Part shown: positions 53,426 through 63,878 of the stretch, one piece after another
Numbering within the stretch: the first letter of the stretch is position 1
Layout of the letters: the number at the start of each line of letters is the position of its first letter
Source: an uncultured Rhodospirillaceae bacterium
GTDB taxonomy: Bacteria > Pseudomonadota > Alphaproteobacteria > Reyranellales > Reyranellaceae
Length of the DNA: 64,000 nucleotides
Assembly (NCBI GenBank): GCA_945952105.1
Contig: CAMFGZ010000002.1
Location: forward strand, 264,775 to 328,774
Direction of reading: 5' to 3'
Program-made: the position numbers and the translations under genes
Notes under the pieces: generated by a model
The model's database searches: none
Seen by the model: the letters and a program-made list of their open reading frames with translations, nothing else
Told to the model about the DNA's origin: nothing

Positions 53426-54199
53426 ATGCAATCGATCTATCGAATCGAAGGCGCGATCGCCCAGACCAGCGCCTTCGCCGGCGGCCCGTGGAATGCGAAG
53501 CTGCAGCATGGCGCGGCACCGTCGTCCCTGGTCTGCTGGGCCGTCGAGAATCTGCCCTCGCCCGTGCCGATGCGGGTCGCGCGCCTCACCGTGGATCTGA
53601 TGCGGCCGGTGCCAGTGGCGCCGCTCACGATCGAGACCGAGATCGTCCGCGAAGGCCGCAAGATCCAGCTGGTGTCGGCGCGCCTGCTCGCCGATGGCAC
53701 CGAAGTCGTACGCGCGAGCGCACTGCGCATACGCACCGAGCCGCGGGCGATGCCGGCCATCGCCAACGGTCCCCCGGTCGAATTGCCGATGCCCGAGCAC
53801 AGCGCCCCGCCCGAGTTCTTCGCGACCGAGACACCTTTTCTCAAGGGCATCGAGATGCGCACTGCAAAGGGCGGCTTCCGCATCCCCGGCCCGGCCGCGG
53901 TCTGGTATCGCGCGACGCGCCCGATCGTCGACGGTGCCGCGATCTCTCCGCTCATGCGCGCCGTCATCGCAGCAGACTTCTGCAACGGCACCTCGTCCGT
54001 GTTCGACATGAACGACTGGACCTTCATCAACGCCGACCTCACCGTCAGCCTCGGCCGCGAGCCCGCCGGTGAATGGGTCCTGCTCGACGCCGAGACCTGG
54101 GTCGGTCCGGACTCGGTCGGCATCGCGGCCGCGCGGCTCGCCGACGCAGGCGGCTATTTCGGTCGCGCCGTGCAGAGCATCATCTTCGAGAAGCGTTGA
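53426..54199 (+). CDS. TesB-like acyl-CoA thioesterase family protein
   Basis: 257 residues of the double hotdog-fold thioesterase family (4HBT_3-like). WNAKLQHGAAPSSLVCWAVEN, RVARLTVDLMRPVPVAPL and the C-terminal FINADLTVSLGREPAGEWVLLDAETW match this family, which handles CoA esters. ATG 53426 is preferred to a frame starting at 53243, which runs through the ArsR operator. The gene is divergent from ArsR and ten bases before a monooxygenase gene. Confidence 0.82.
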   Translation: MQSIYRIEGAIAQTSAFAGGPWNAKLQHGAAPSSLVCWAVENLPSPVPMRVARLTVDLMRPVPVAPLTIETEIVREGRKIQLVSARLLADGTEVVRASALRIRTEPRAMPAIANGPPVELPMPEHSAPPEFFATETPFLKGIEMRTAKGGFRIPGPAAVWYRATRPIVDGAAISPLMRAVIAADFCNGTSSVFDMNDWTFINADLTVSLGREPAGEWVLLDAETWVGPDSVGIAAARLADAGGYFGRAVQSIIFEKR

Positions 54200-54209
54200 G
54201 GGAGATCGC

Positions 54210-54518
54210 ATGTTGATCGTGCTTGCCGATGCGAGATTTGATCCCGCCCAGGCCGACGACGTCCGCGCCGCCGCCCGGCCGATGATCGAGGCCTCGCGCG
54301 CCGAAGCCGGTTGCGCGGGCTACGACTACGCCTTCGACATGCTCGAGCCCGGACTGATGCGCGTGCGCGAATGGTGGAAGGACGAGCAGGCGCTGAAGGA
54401 CCATTTCGCGACGCCGCACATGGCCGTCTTCCTAGAAGCGCTGCGCGCCCTGAAGCCGAAATCCGTCACCATCAAGTGCCACGAGCTCGGCCCGGAACGG
54501 GCGATGCCGACTGCCTAG
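54210..54518 (+). CDS. Antibiotic biosynthesis monooxygenase (ABM)-domain protein
   Basis: 102 residues with the dimeric ferredoxin-like ABM fold: MLIVLADARFDPAQADDVR, AGCAGYDYAFDMLEPGLMRVREWW in part and ALKDHFATPHMAVFLEAL. Related proteins are cofactor-free monooxygenases or quinol-handling proteins. Ribosome site GGGAGA precedes ATG 54210. Probably co-transcribed with the thioesterase. Confidence 0.85.
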   Translation: MLIVLADARFDPAQADDVRAAARPMIEASRAEAGCAGYDYAFDMLEPGLMRVREWWKDEQALKDHFATPHMAVFLEALRALKPKSVTIKCHELGPERAMPTA

Positions 54519-54557
54519 TTCATATCCGTTCTGAACCACCGGCGCATGTGAATGCGC

Positions 54558-55889
<1,332 letters not shown>

Positions 55890-56219
55890 CGCCCCTACTC
55901 CCCGAATCTAATGCGAACGAAGGCTACCGCGGCCCTTCGGGCCTCAGGCCTCGATACATCGCGCGGTGCGTGCGCCGGGAAGCAAGAACTGCGACATGCA
56001 CCCAATCTATACGATGGGTTCTTGCTGCGCAATTCGGCGCCCGCGGCAACGCTTTCCAGGCCGGTCTTCCGAACGGCAGCCCCGTGGGACTCGGGGTGCG
56101 AAGCGGACGATCGGCAGCGAGACGGGCGGAGCGATCGCGGCGACTTGTGGTGGCGGGTCGTTGGCGGCTCAAGCCGGCTCCGCTAGTCTCCCGGCCAATA
56201 GCAGGGGAAACGAGCGACG
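55890..56219. other. 330-base intergenic region with several hairpins
   Basis: No credible gene is visible between divergent cysS and the dienelactone hydrolase gene. It holds GGCCC-TTC-GGGCC, CCCCG...CGGGG, and a longer structure: GCAAGAA (55982-55988) pairs with TTCTTGC (56019-56025), with an inner stem CCC(A)ATC/GATGGG. An unannotated RNA is possible but unsupported. Confidence 0.35.
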
Positions 56220-56936
56220 ATGCGCACCGAGGACATCGAGTATCGGGCGGACGGCGTCCGCATGATCGGCCAGTACGTGGTCGACGACAGCAAGCCCGGA
56301 CGCCGTGGCGGCGTGCTGGTCTGCCACGAGGGGCCGGGCCTCACCGATCATACGAAGAAGATCGCGGCGCGCCTGGCCGGTCTGGGTTACGCGGCCTTCG
56401 CCATGGATTATCACGGGGACGGCAAGCCGCTGGCCGATCTCACCCAGACCATGGCGCGGCTGCAGCCCTGGATGGCCGATCCGACGGGCATCCGCACGCG
56501 CGCGCTGGCGGCACTGGACGTGCTGAGGGCCCAGAAGGAGGTCGATCCGGCGCGACTCGCTTCGATCGGCTATTGCTTCGGCGGCACGACCTCGCTCGAG
56601 ATCGCGCGCGGCGGCGCCGACGTGAAGGCGGTCGTCGGATTCCATTCCGGGCTCGCGACGGCGCGGCCCCAGGATGCGGTGAACATCAGGGCCAAGGTCC
56701 TGGTCTGCATCGGTGCGGACGATCCGATCATCCCGCCCGAGCAGCGTGCGACCTTCGAGGCCGAAATGAAGAACGCGGGCGTCGACTGGCGGCTGCAGCT
56801 TTATGGCGGGGCCGGTCACAGTTTCACCAACCCGGCGGCCGATGCGCGCGGCATGAAGGGCTTCTTCTACCACGAGGCGACCGACCGCCGATCGTGGAAC
56901 GCCATGATTGAATTGTTCGACGAGACACTGAACTGA
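56220..56936 (+). CDS. Dienelactone hydrolase family protein
   Basis: 238 residues with the Cys-type triad of dienelactone hydrolases: GYCFGG (Cys119), acid in GADDPIIPP and histidine in GAGHSF. HEGPGLTDHTKKIAARLA at the start is typical. True dienelactone hydrolase opens lactones in chlorocatechol degradation, but the genomic context shows no such pathway. It is followed by a TctC protein 27 bases later. Confidence 0.87.
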   Translation: MRTEDIEYRADGVRMIGQYVVDDSKPGRRGGVLVCHEGPGLTDHTKKIAARLAGLGYAAFAMDYHGDGKPLADLTQTMARLQPWMADPTGIRTRALAALDVLRAQKEVDPARLASIGYCFGGTTSLEIARGGADVKAVVGFHSGLATARPQDAVNIRAKVLVCIGADDPIIPPEQRATFEAEMKNAGVDWRLQLYGGAGHSFTNPAADARGMKGFFYHEATDRRSWNAMIELFDETLN

Positions 56937-56963
56937 AAATCAGAAACCAGGGAGGAAACGAGA

Positions 56964-57938
56964 ATGAAACGCCGTCAACTGATCGTGGCCGGAGCGGCCG
57001 CGCTTGCCGCCCCGTCGATCGCCCGGGCCCAGGGCAAGTTTCCGGACAAGCCGATCCGCTTCGTCATCCCGTTCGCGCCGGCCGGGCCGACCGACATCAT
57101 CGGTCGCATGGCCGCGGAGAAACTGACGGCCATCCTCGGCCAGCAGGTCATCGTCGACAACAAGGCCGGCGCCGCCGGTTCGATCGGCGCCGTCGACGTG
57201 AAGAACGCCAAGCCCGACGGATATACGCTCCTGTGCGCCCCCTCCTCCACGCACGCCATCAATCCCACGGCTTTCGTGAAGCCGGCTTACGACGCCGTGA
57301 AGGACTTTACCCCGATCTCATCGATCTGCGTCAATCCGCTGGTGCTGGTGGCGCGTCCCGACATGCCCGACACGGTTATGGGGCTGGTCGAGCTGATGAA
57401 GAAGAACCCGGGCAAGTATTCCTACGGGTCCTCCGGCGCGGGCTCGATCATCAATCTTGCCGGCGAATACTTCAAACGCGAGGTCGGGGGGATGGATGTC
57501 GAACACATCCCCTACAAGGGCTCGATGCCCGCATTGCAGGACATGATGGGCGGCCAGACGGCCTGGATGTTCGAGACCTTCAGCACGACGCTCCAGCTTC
57601 ACAAGGCCGGAAAGGTTCGCATCCTCGCCTACGCCTATTCCAAGCGCGCGCCGGTAGCGCCGGAGATCCCGACGATGATCGAGGCCGGCGTGAAGGGCTA
57701 CGAGGCCTATACGTTCAACCTGATCCTGGGACCGGCGAACATGCCCGAGCCCGTCGTCGACGTGCTGGACCAGGCATCACGCAAGGTGATGAGGGATCCG
57801 GCCACCATCAAGTTCCTGGAGGACATCGCCGCCGTGCCGACGACGGACACGACACCGCAGCTCACGGCGAAGTTCATCCATGACGAGATCGCCAAGTGGG
57901 CGCCCGTGATCCGCGCTGCCGGCGTCAGAATCGAGTAG
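56964..57938 (+). CDS. Bug/TctC-family substrate-binding protein
   Basis: 324 residues with a twin-arginine-like signal (MKRRQLIVAGAAALAAPSIARAQ), IRFVIPFAPAGPTDIIGR, QQVIVDNKAGAAGSIGAVD, and HIPYKGSMPALQDMMGGQT. The strong ribosome site GGGAGGAAA precedes it. It follows the dienelactone hydrolase gene, so the pair may import and hydrolyse the same compound. The ligand is unknown. Confidence 0.92.
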   Translation: MKRRQLIVAGAAALAAPSIARAQGKFPDKPIRFVIPFAPAGPTDIIGRMAAEKLTAILGQQVIVDNKAGAAGSIGAVDVKNAKPDGYTLLCAPSSTHAINPTAFVKPAYDAVKDFTPISSICVNPLVLVARPDMPDTVMGLVELMKKNPGKYSYGSSGAGSIINLAGEYFKREVGGMDVEHIPYKGSMPALQDMMGGQTAWMFETFSTTLQLHKAGKVRILAYAYSKRAPVAPEIPTMIEAGVKGYEAYTFNLILGPANMPEPVVDVLDQASRKVMRDPATIKFLEDIAAVPTTDTTPQLTAKFIHDEIAKWAPVIRAAGVRIE

Positions 57939-57952
57939 AGGCCAAGCCCCGC

Positions 57953-58375
57953 TCAGCGATAGCCCGCCGGGGGTGGCACGTTCCCGGGCGCCGGCGTGAT
58001 CGGCGCCTGCTGCGGCATCTGGGACGGTGTCGGGAGGTTCATGCTGGTGGGACCGGTCGAAATACCGTCGGTCGAAGCCACACGCCCCGGCGCGGTTACG
58101 CCGGTATTGCTGATGTAATACCCAGCGACCGCGTTGGAATTGTCGCCCGCCGTCTTCGCCGGCACATCGATGATGCCGACGCGGGCGCCGCTCTTGTCCA
58201 CACGGTATCCCTCGGGATCGAGCGCGAAGCCCTCGTTGTCCACCCGGATTCCGTCCGGCTGCACACGATACGCCGGTGGCGGCGTCGTCTCACTATAAAG
58301 GGGCTGGGGCAGCGGATCGCAGGCTGCGAGCATCGAAACGCCAAGCGCTCCCGCCAAAATACGTCTCGCTGCCAT
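57953..58375 (-). CDS. Lipoprotein of unknown function
   Basis: 140 residues. Lipobox LAAC follows a hydrophobic signal (ILAGALGVSMLAAC), so Cys is acylated at the outer or inner membrane. The mature part has repeating D-G-x-R-V-D-type strands (DGIRVDNEGFALDPEGYRVD) and a Pro/Gln-rich C-terminus. ATG 58373-58375 is preceded by GAGGGGG; TTG 58378 is less likely. It follows the other lipoprotein gene by nine bases. Confidence 0.82.
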   Translation of the reverse strand: MAARRILAGALGVSMLAACDPLPQPLYSETTPPPAYRVQPDGIRVDNEGFALDPEGYRVDKSGARVGIIDVPAKTAGDNSNAVAGYYISNTGVTAPGRVASTDGISTGPTSMNLPTPSQMPQQAPITPAPGNVPPPAGYR

Positions 58376-58384
58376 CAAGCCCCC

Positions 58385-58993
58385 TCATCGTGTCGTCGAC
58401 TGCGGGCTGATGATGTTGCCGTTGCGGTCGAGCCGATTTCCCTGCCCATCATAGCGGAAACCATACTCGTCGCGGAAGGCCTCAACACCGGCCGGCGGCG
58501 TCGGCTGGTACGCGACCGGCGGCGTGCTGTAGGTCGTGGTCGAAACGGTCGTGGCCGGCCCGTAATAGGTCGGGGCAGCCGGCGCTGAAGTGTAATAGGT
58601 CGCGGTCGAATAGCCCGGAGCCGGTGCCGGAACCGGGGTCACGTAGGCCTGGTCTCGATAGCGGCGGGCGTCGATTTCACGGCCCACGCAGCGATCGTAC
58701 ATCGTGCTGCCGGGAGTCAGCCCGTAGGAATAACAGGCGTTCCGGGCGTCGGCGTCGAGGCTGGCGACGGTGTACCCGACCGGTACGCGGCCCTGGGCGC
58801 GGGCCGCGGCCTCTCGGGAAACGCAGCGATTGTAGTTGTCGGTGCCTGGCCGGAAGCCATAGTCCGCGCAAGCCTGTTCGGAGCTGGTCACCGCGTAAGG
58901 GGAGCTGGCCGTGCGGGTTTCATAGGTCGTGCTGCTACAGGCGGCAGCCGACAGGCCCAACGCGGCAACGGCCATAATCTTGGACACGGTCAT
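58385..58993 (-). CDS. Lipoprotein with a duplicated cysteine motif
   Basis: 202 residues. Signal with lipobox SAAAC at residues 15-19. Two copies of a 25-residue unit follow, ACADYGFRPGTDNYNRC and ACYSYGLTPGSTMYDRC, each with two cysteines; then a Tyr/Thr/Pro-rich stretch and a final YDGQGNRLDRNGN related to the strands of the downstream lipoprotein. Function unknown. First of a two-gene lipoprotein operon. Confidence 0.84.
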   Translation of the reverse strand: MTVSKIMAVAALGLSAAACSSTTYETRTASSPYAVTSSEQACADYGFRPGTDNYNRCVSREAAARAQGRVPVGYTVASLDADARNACYSYGLTPGSTMYDRCVGREIDARRYRDQAYVTPVPAPAPGYSTATYYTSAPAAPTYYGPATTVSTTTYSTPPVAYQPTPPAGVEAFRDEYGFRYDGQGNRLDRNGNIISPQSTTR

Positions 58994-59071
58994 GACGGCG
59001 GTCTCCTCCAGGGAAATTCCTGGGCAGGAGAACGCGACACGTGCCGAGGGGTTGCAGGCTACCTGCGCTCT

Positions 59072-60760
59072 TCAAGCCGCCTTACGGATCACATCGTCCC
59101 GCAGGGCGCGCCGCAGGATCTTACCGACATTGGTCTTGGGCAGTTCGTCTCGGAACTCGATGTACTTGGGCCGCTTGTAGCCCGTGAGCTGATCGTGGCA
59201 GTAGGCCGTCAGGGCTTCCTTGGTGAGCAAGGGATCCTTCTTGACCACGAACAGCATCACCGCCTCGCCCGAATTCTTGTCAGGCACGCCGATCACCGCG
59301 CATTCCAGGACGCCCGGATGGGCCGCGACGACACCCTCGACCTCGTTGGGATAGACGTTGAAGCCCGAGACCAGGATCATGTCCTTCTTGCGATCCACGA
59401 TCCTGGTGTAGCCGCGCTCGTCCATGATCCCCACGTCGCCCGACTTGAAGAAGCCGTCCGGCGTCATGACCTTCGCGGTCTCTTCCGGTTGCTGCCAGTA
59501 GTCGCGCATGACCTGTGGGCCCCGGATCGCGATCTCGCCCGCTTCGCCGAGGGGAACGTCCTTGCCGGTGTCGTCGAGGATGCGGATTTCGACGTTGGGC
59601 AGCGGCAGGCCGATCGTGCCCGTATAGGCTTCAGAATCGGTCGGATTGCAGGTCACGCCGGCGGACGTTTCGCTGAGGCCATAGCCTTCGCAGACCGGGC
59701 ATCCGGTAACCGCCAGCCACTTCTTCGCGACGGCCTCCTGCACCGCCATGCCGCCGCCGTTGGAGATGACCAACTCGGAGAAATCGAGCTTCGCGAACTC
59801 GGCATTGTTGGCGAGGCCATTGAACAGCGTGTTCACCGCCGGGAAGATGTTGATCCGGTACTTCGCGAGATCCTTGATCGTGCCGGCGAGATCGCGCGGG
59901 TTGGGAATCAGGATATTGAGTGCGCCGGTGCGCATGCCGAGCAGGCCGCAGGTCACGAAGGCGAACACGTGGTAAAGCGGCAGGGCGCAGACGATGGTGG
60001 TCTGGCCGCTGATCTTCCTGCGTTGCAGGCCCGGTTGCATCCATGCTTCCGAGGCCAGCAGATTGGCGACCAGGGTGCGATGAAGCAGCGTCGCACCCTT
60101 CGATACGCCGGTCGTGCCGCCGGTGTATTGCAGGACCGCGACATCCTCAGGACCGAGCTGCGGCTTACCGAGCGTCATGCTCCGCCCAGCGCTCACGGCA
60201 TCGTTGAACTTCACATGGCCCGGCAGCGACCAGGCCGGCACCATCCTGCGCATCGTGCGGACGACGAAATTGACGATCAGCCCTTTGGGGAAACCGAGCA
60301 GGTCGCCCATCGACGCGACCACGACATGCCTGATGCAGGTCTCCGCGATGACGTGCTGCAGGGTCGTGGCGAAGTTCTCGAGGATGACGATGGCTTCGGC
60401 GCCGGAGTCCTTCAGCTGATGCTCGAGTTCGCGCGCCGTGTAGAGCGGGTTGACGTTGACCGCGATGAAGCCCGCGCGGAGGACGGCGGCGACGGCCACA
60501 GGGTACTGCAACACGTTCGGCATCATGATCGCCACGCGCGCGCCGCGCTTCAGGCCCCTGCCCTGCAGCCATGCGCCCAGCGCCTGCGAGAGGGAATCGA
60601 TCTCGCCGAAGGTCAGGGCCTTGTCCATGCAGACATAGGCCTTCCTGTCGCGATACTTGGAGAAGCTTTCCTCGAACAGCGACACGACGCTGGCATAGGC
60701 CGACGGATCGATGTCCGCCGGCACGCCCGACGGATAGCTCTTGAGCCAGAAGCGGTCCAT
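59072..60760 (-). CDS. fadD: Long-chain fatty acid-CoA ligase
   Basis: Activates fatty acids to acyl-CoA with ATP. 562 residues. Motif I YTGGTTGVSKGA, the acyl-site GYGLSETSAGVT, and the motif FKSGDVGIMDERGY are present; the C-terminal RIVDRKKDMILVSGFNVYPNE binds ATP, and the final KTNVGKILRRALRD holds the catalytic lysine. It lies between the lipoproteins and the phasin terminator, and fits with the storage-lipid genes to its right. Confidence 0.94.
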   Translation of the reverse strand: MDRFWLKSYPSGVPADIDPSAYASVVSLFEESFSKYRDRKAYVCMDKALTFGEIDSLSQALGAWLQGRGLKRGARVAIMMPNVLQYPVAVAAVLRAGFIAVNVNPLYTARELEHQLKDSGAEAIVILENFATTLQHVIAETCIRHVVVASMGDLLGFPKGLIVNFVVRTMRRMVPAWSLPGHVKFNDAVSAGRSMTLGKPQLGPEDVAVLQYTGGTTGVSKGATLLHRTLVANLLASEAWMQPGLQRRKISGQTTIVCALPLYHVFAFVTCGLLGMRTGALNILIPNPRDLAGTIKDLAKYRINIFPAVNTLFNGLANNAEFAKLDFSELVISNGGGMAVQEAVAKKWLAVTGCPVCEGYGLSETSAGVTCNPTDSEAYTGTIGLPLPNVEIRILDDTGKDVPLGEAGEIAIRGPQVMRDYWQQPEETAKVMTPDGFFKSGDVGIMDERGYTRIVDRKKDMILVSGFNVYPNEVEGVVAAHPGVLECAVIGVPDKNSGEAVMLFVVKKDPLLTKEALTAYCHDQLTGYKRPKYIEFRDELPKTNVGKILRRALRDDVIRKAA

Positions 60761-60822
60761 GTCGTTCCTCCCCAGAACGTGTTGGTCCCACTATAGCGCC
60801 CGCTCCGAATCACCCGCCCACG

Positions 60823-60852
60823 AAAAAAGGCCCGTCCGTGCGGACGGGCCTT
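60823..60852 (-). terminator. Rho-independent terminator of the phasin gene
   Basis: On the reverse strand an 11-bp stem (arms 60842-60852 and 60827-60837; loop GCAC) is followed by a run of T (60823-60828). It lies 22 bases after the phasin stop and before fadD. Confidence 0.92.
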
Positions 60853-60874
60853 CGATCTCAAAGCCTGGGGCGTC

Positions 60875-61324
60875 TTAGGCCGCAGTCTTGGTGAACTTCT
60901 CGATGCGCTCCTGGACGGGGCGGACGGCCTCGTCAGCGCTCTTGCGTACGAATGCGCCGAGGTCCTGCGCCTGGGCGATGCGGGTCTCGAGACGGCCGCG
61001 CCAGTACTTGGCCGAGACGTCGAAAGCCTCGAGCGGCGACTTGGCCGACAGGAAGTCGCGCATCGCGGCGAAGCCGGCGTCGGCATCTTCCTTGGCCACG
61101 TCGAGGAGCTTCAGGCTGGCCTTCGTGGCGCCCTCGCGAGCCTGCGTGTACTGCGTGTTCAACTCTTCCGACGCGCTCTGCGCGGCCTGGCTGATCTTCT
61201 CGAAGCCCTCGGTGGCCTTGCGGACGCCGATCTGGGCGAACTCGCGGACGCGCTCGCCGGCGGCCTTGGTGGTCTCGTTGGCGTGCTCGATGACGTTCTC
61301 GATGGCAGCGGTCTGGGTGGTCAT
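60875..61324 (-). CDS. Phasin family protein
   Basis: 149-residue amphipathic helical protein coating polyhydroxybutyrate granules. VIEHANETTKAAGERVREFAQIGVRKATEGFEKISQ in part and YWRGRLETRIAQAQDLGAFV, mostly Ala/Glu/Gln/Lys with no cysteines, match phasins. The start is ATG 61322-61324 with AGGA eight bases upstream; an open frame extending to 61558 is non-coding. Upstream lie two TTGTGC-type sites, as expected for PhaR-like repression. No PHB synthase gene is in the window. Confidence 0.9.
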   Translation of the reverse strand: MTTQTAAIENVIEHANETTKAAGERVREFAQIGVRKATEGFEKISQAAQSASEELNTQYTQAREGATKASLKLLDVAKEDADAGFAAMRDFLSAKSPLEAFDVSAKYWRGRLETRIAQAQDLGAFVRKSADEAVRPVQERIEKFTKTAA

Positions 61325-61389
61325 GGTGTGGGGTCCTGCAATTGGTTGGTGTGGTCTCGAATGCTGATGGGGCGTATATGGGATCGCCA

Positions 61390-61430
61390 TTGTGCGTTGC
61401 AACATAAATTTGTGCGTTGCGGCGCACAAA
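61390..61430. promoter_or_regulatory. Tandem TTGTGC-N3-GC sites between phasin and WS/DGAT genes
   Basis: TTGTGCGTTGCAAC (61390-61403) and TTGTGCGTTGC (61410-61420) are repeated exactly 20 bases apart, two helical turns. The second lies in a longer palindrome: TTTGTGCG (61409-61416) and CGCACAAA (61423-61430). Position upstream of the phasin gene fits the PhaR/PhbF type of operator; the divergent wax synthase gene may share it. Confidence 0.65.
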
Positions 61431-61557
61431 AAATGATAATCCAACAATTTCAATGACTTAAGAATCTGCAGCCTCCATCCCCCCTTGCCTTCCCCGCATC
61501 GGTGGGAGGACAAATCTTCCAACGACCAACAACAGGCGGACCGCGGGGAGGACGCCA

Positions 61558-63012
61558 ATGGACCTGCAGCAGCTTTCAGGAATCGACGCCTCGTTCCTCT
61601 ATCTCGAGACGCCCGAGACCCCCATGCATGTGGCGGGCCTTACCTACTTCGAGCTGCCGCCGGGCTTCGAGGGCAACTTCTACCAGCACTTCCGGAAGTT
61701 CTTCGAAAGCCGGCTGCACACGATACCGATCTTCTCCAAGCGCCTCGCCCCGTCGCTCTACGATCTCGACCATCCCGGTTGGGTGGACGAAGCGACGCTC
61801 GATCTCGACTATCACCTGCGCGAGACCGCCCTGCCTTCGCCCGGCACGGAGGAGCAACTCGAGGAGGTGATCTCCCGGCTGCATGCCAACACACTCGATC
61901 GCAGCCGGCCGCTCTGGCAATTCTACGTCATCACCGGCCTCGCGAACGGCCAGGGCGTTCTTTACTCCAAGGTCCATCACGCCGCGATCGACGGCGGCGC
62001 CGGCATGGCGATCAACAAGGCGCTCTACGACGTGAGCGCCACGCCGCGCGACGTGCCTCCTCCGCCGCCGAAGGCTGCCGCCACGACCAGCGCACCCAGT
62101 TCGCCGACGGCGGTCGATCCGCTGAAGGGCATCACCGACATCATGGGCAACATGATGCGCCAGCAATTGAAGATGCTGCAGGCGGCACCCGACATCATGA
62201 ACTCGATGGCCAGTGCCTTCCTCGGCAAGCCCGGCGAGATGCCCAAGGCGCTGGGCACCTTGCAGAGCCTCGCCAGCCAGTTGCCGACGCTCAATGCGCC
62301 GAAGACGCCGTTCAACGCGACGATCACGCGCGAGCGCAGCTATGCCGCGCGCACGATATCCCTGAGCGATGCAAAGGCCATCGCCAAGGCGAGTGGCGCC
62401 AAGCTGAACGACGTCGTGATGGCGGTATGCAGCGGCGCGCTGCGGCGTTACCTGCAGGAAAAGGGCCAGCTTCCCGACAAGCCGTTGATCGCCGGCGTGC
62501 CGATCAGCCTGCGCGAGCCCGGCGACACGCGGCAGAACAACCAGGTCTCCGGCATGCTCTGTCAGCTCGCCACGGACGTCGCCGATCCGGCGGAGCGTTT
62601 GCGCACCATCGTGAAGTCGTCGACCGAGTCCAAGCAGATCGCCGGGACATTCCGCGACGCCGTCCCGCAGGATTTCGCCTTCGTGGGTGCACCCATCCTG
62701 CTGCAGCTCATGATGCTGGTGTACGGGCGCAGCGGTCTCGCGGACAAGTTGCCGATGCCGATGAACGTCACCATCTCCAACGTGCCCGGCCCGCCCATGC
62801 CGCTTTACTGCGCCGGCGCAAAAGTGACGGCGCTGCATCCGGTCTCCATTCCTGCCCACGGTGCCGCGCTCAACATCACGGTCCAGAGCTACATGGATGC
62901 TCTCAACTTCGGCCTGACTGCCGACCGGCGCGCGGTTCCGGATGTTGCAGCCCTCGGTGATTATCTTGTCGAGGCGACTCGGGAGCTCAAGAAGGCGGTC
63001 GTGCCCGGTTGA
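61558..63012 (+). CDS. Wax ester synthase/diacylglycerol acyltransferase (WS/DGAT)
   Basis: Makes triacylglycerol or wax esters from acyl-CoA. 484 residues. The catalytic motif HHAAIDG occupies 140-146. The N-terminus MDLQQLSGIDASFLYLETPETPMH and C-terminal ISNVPGPPMPLYCAGA and PVSIPAHGAALNITVQSY are family marks. It is divergent from the phasin gene with 233 bases between, so the organism may store both PHB and neutral lipid. Actual substrate preference is unknown. Confidence 0.92.
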   Translation: MDLQQLSGIDASFLYLETPETPMHVAGLTYFELPPGFEGNFYQHFRKFFESRLHTIPIFSKRLAPSLYDLDHPGWVDEATLDLDYHLRETALPSPGTEEQLEEVISRLHANTLDRSRPLWQFYVITGLANGQGVLYSKVHHAAIDGGAGMAINKALYDVSATPRDVPPPPPKAAATTSAPSSPTAVDPLKGITDIMGNMMRQQLKMLQAAPDIMNSMASAFLGKPGEMPKALGTLQSLASQLPTLNAPKTPFNATITRERSYAARTISLSDAKAIAKASGAKLNDVVMAVCSGALRRYLQEKGQLPDKPLIAGVPISLREPGDTRQNNQVSGMLCQLATDVADPAERLRTIVKSSTESKQIAGTFRDAVPQDFAFVGAPILLQLMMLVYGRSGLADKLPMPMNVTISNVPGPPMPLYCAGAKVTALHPVSIPAHGAALNITVQSYMDALNFGLTADRRAVPDVAALGDYLVEATRELKKAVVPG

Positions 63013-63070
63013 AACCCTTCCGCGCCCTTCCGATATGTGAGACGCTTGTGTCAACGAAAAAGGAGCCAAA

Positions 63071-63847
63071 ATGACGGCTGTCGCCGAAGCGTTGCGTCCT
63101 CCCTCGCGGACGCTGCTGTTCCTCGAAGGGCGCGCGCTGCAGGAACTTGGTGCCTTCATGCTGCTGCGGCCCTGGCTCTCTGCCGCGCCCCGGGGCGACG
63201 GCCATCCCGTCCTCGTTCTTCCCGGGCTCCTCGCCAGCGACCTGTCGACCCAGCCGCTGCGCTCCTTCCTCAAGGGGCAGGGCTACGCCACGCACGGCTG
63301 GAAGCAGGGCCGCAATCTCGGCCTGCGCGCCGGCATCGAAGAAGGCATGCTGCAGCGGGTGGAGGAACTCTACGAGCGCTACGGCCATCGCAGGATCAGC
63401 CTCGTCGGCTGGAGCCTGGGCGGCATCTACGCCCGCCAGATCGCGAAAATGGTTCCGGACAAGGTGCGGTCCGTGATCAGCCTCGGCAGCCCGTTTGCCG
63501 GCAGCCCGAAGGCCACCAACGCGTGGCGCGTTTACGAGTTCGCCTCAGGCCAGAGCGTCGAGGACAGCGACCACAAGATGGCGGGCGCGCTCGCCGATCC
63601 TCCTCCTGTGCCCACGACATCGGTGTTCAGCCGCACCGACGGGATCTGTGCCTGGCAGACCTGCATCAACGAAGAGAGCGAGCAGGTCGAGAACATCGAG
63701 GTCTATGGCAGCCACTGCGGCCTCGGCCACCATCCGGCGGCCGTCTACGCGGTCGCAGACCGACTCGCCCAGCCGGAAGGCCAGTGGAAGAAGTTCGACC
63801 GCTCCGGCTGGAAGAGCCTCGTCTTCCCGGATTGGCGGCGGGGATAG
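63071..63847 (+). CDS. Alpha/beta hydrolase, lipase/esterase-like
   Basis: 258 residues. VLVLPGLLASDLSTQPLR, GWSLGG (Ser115) and SHCGLGHHPAAVYAV give the lipase-like layout; the acid is probably in SRTDGICAW. This type of hydrolase often accompanies WS/DGAT genes, and a role in turnover of stored lipid is plausible. The start is preceded by AAGGAG. It follows the acyltransferase by 58 bases. Confidence 0.83.
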   Translation: MTAVAEALRPPSRTLLFLEGRALQELGAFMLLRPWLSAAPRGDGHPVLVLPGLLASDLSTQPLRSFLKGQGYATHGWKQGRNLGLRAGIEEGMLQRVEELYERYGHRRISLVGWSLGGIYARQIAKMVPDKVRSVISLGSPFAGSPKATNAWRVYEFASGQSVEDSDHKMAGALADPPPVPTTSVFSRTDGICAWQTCINEESEQVENIEVYGSHCGLGHHPAAVYAVADRLAQPEGQWKKFDRSGWKSLVFPDWRRG

Positions 63848-63878
63848 GACAATAGATGGCGTCGGCCAAACTGTCTTC

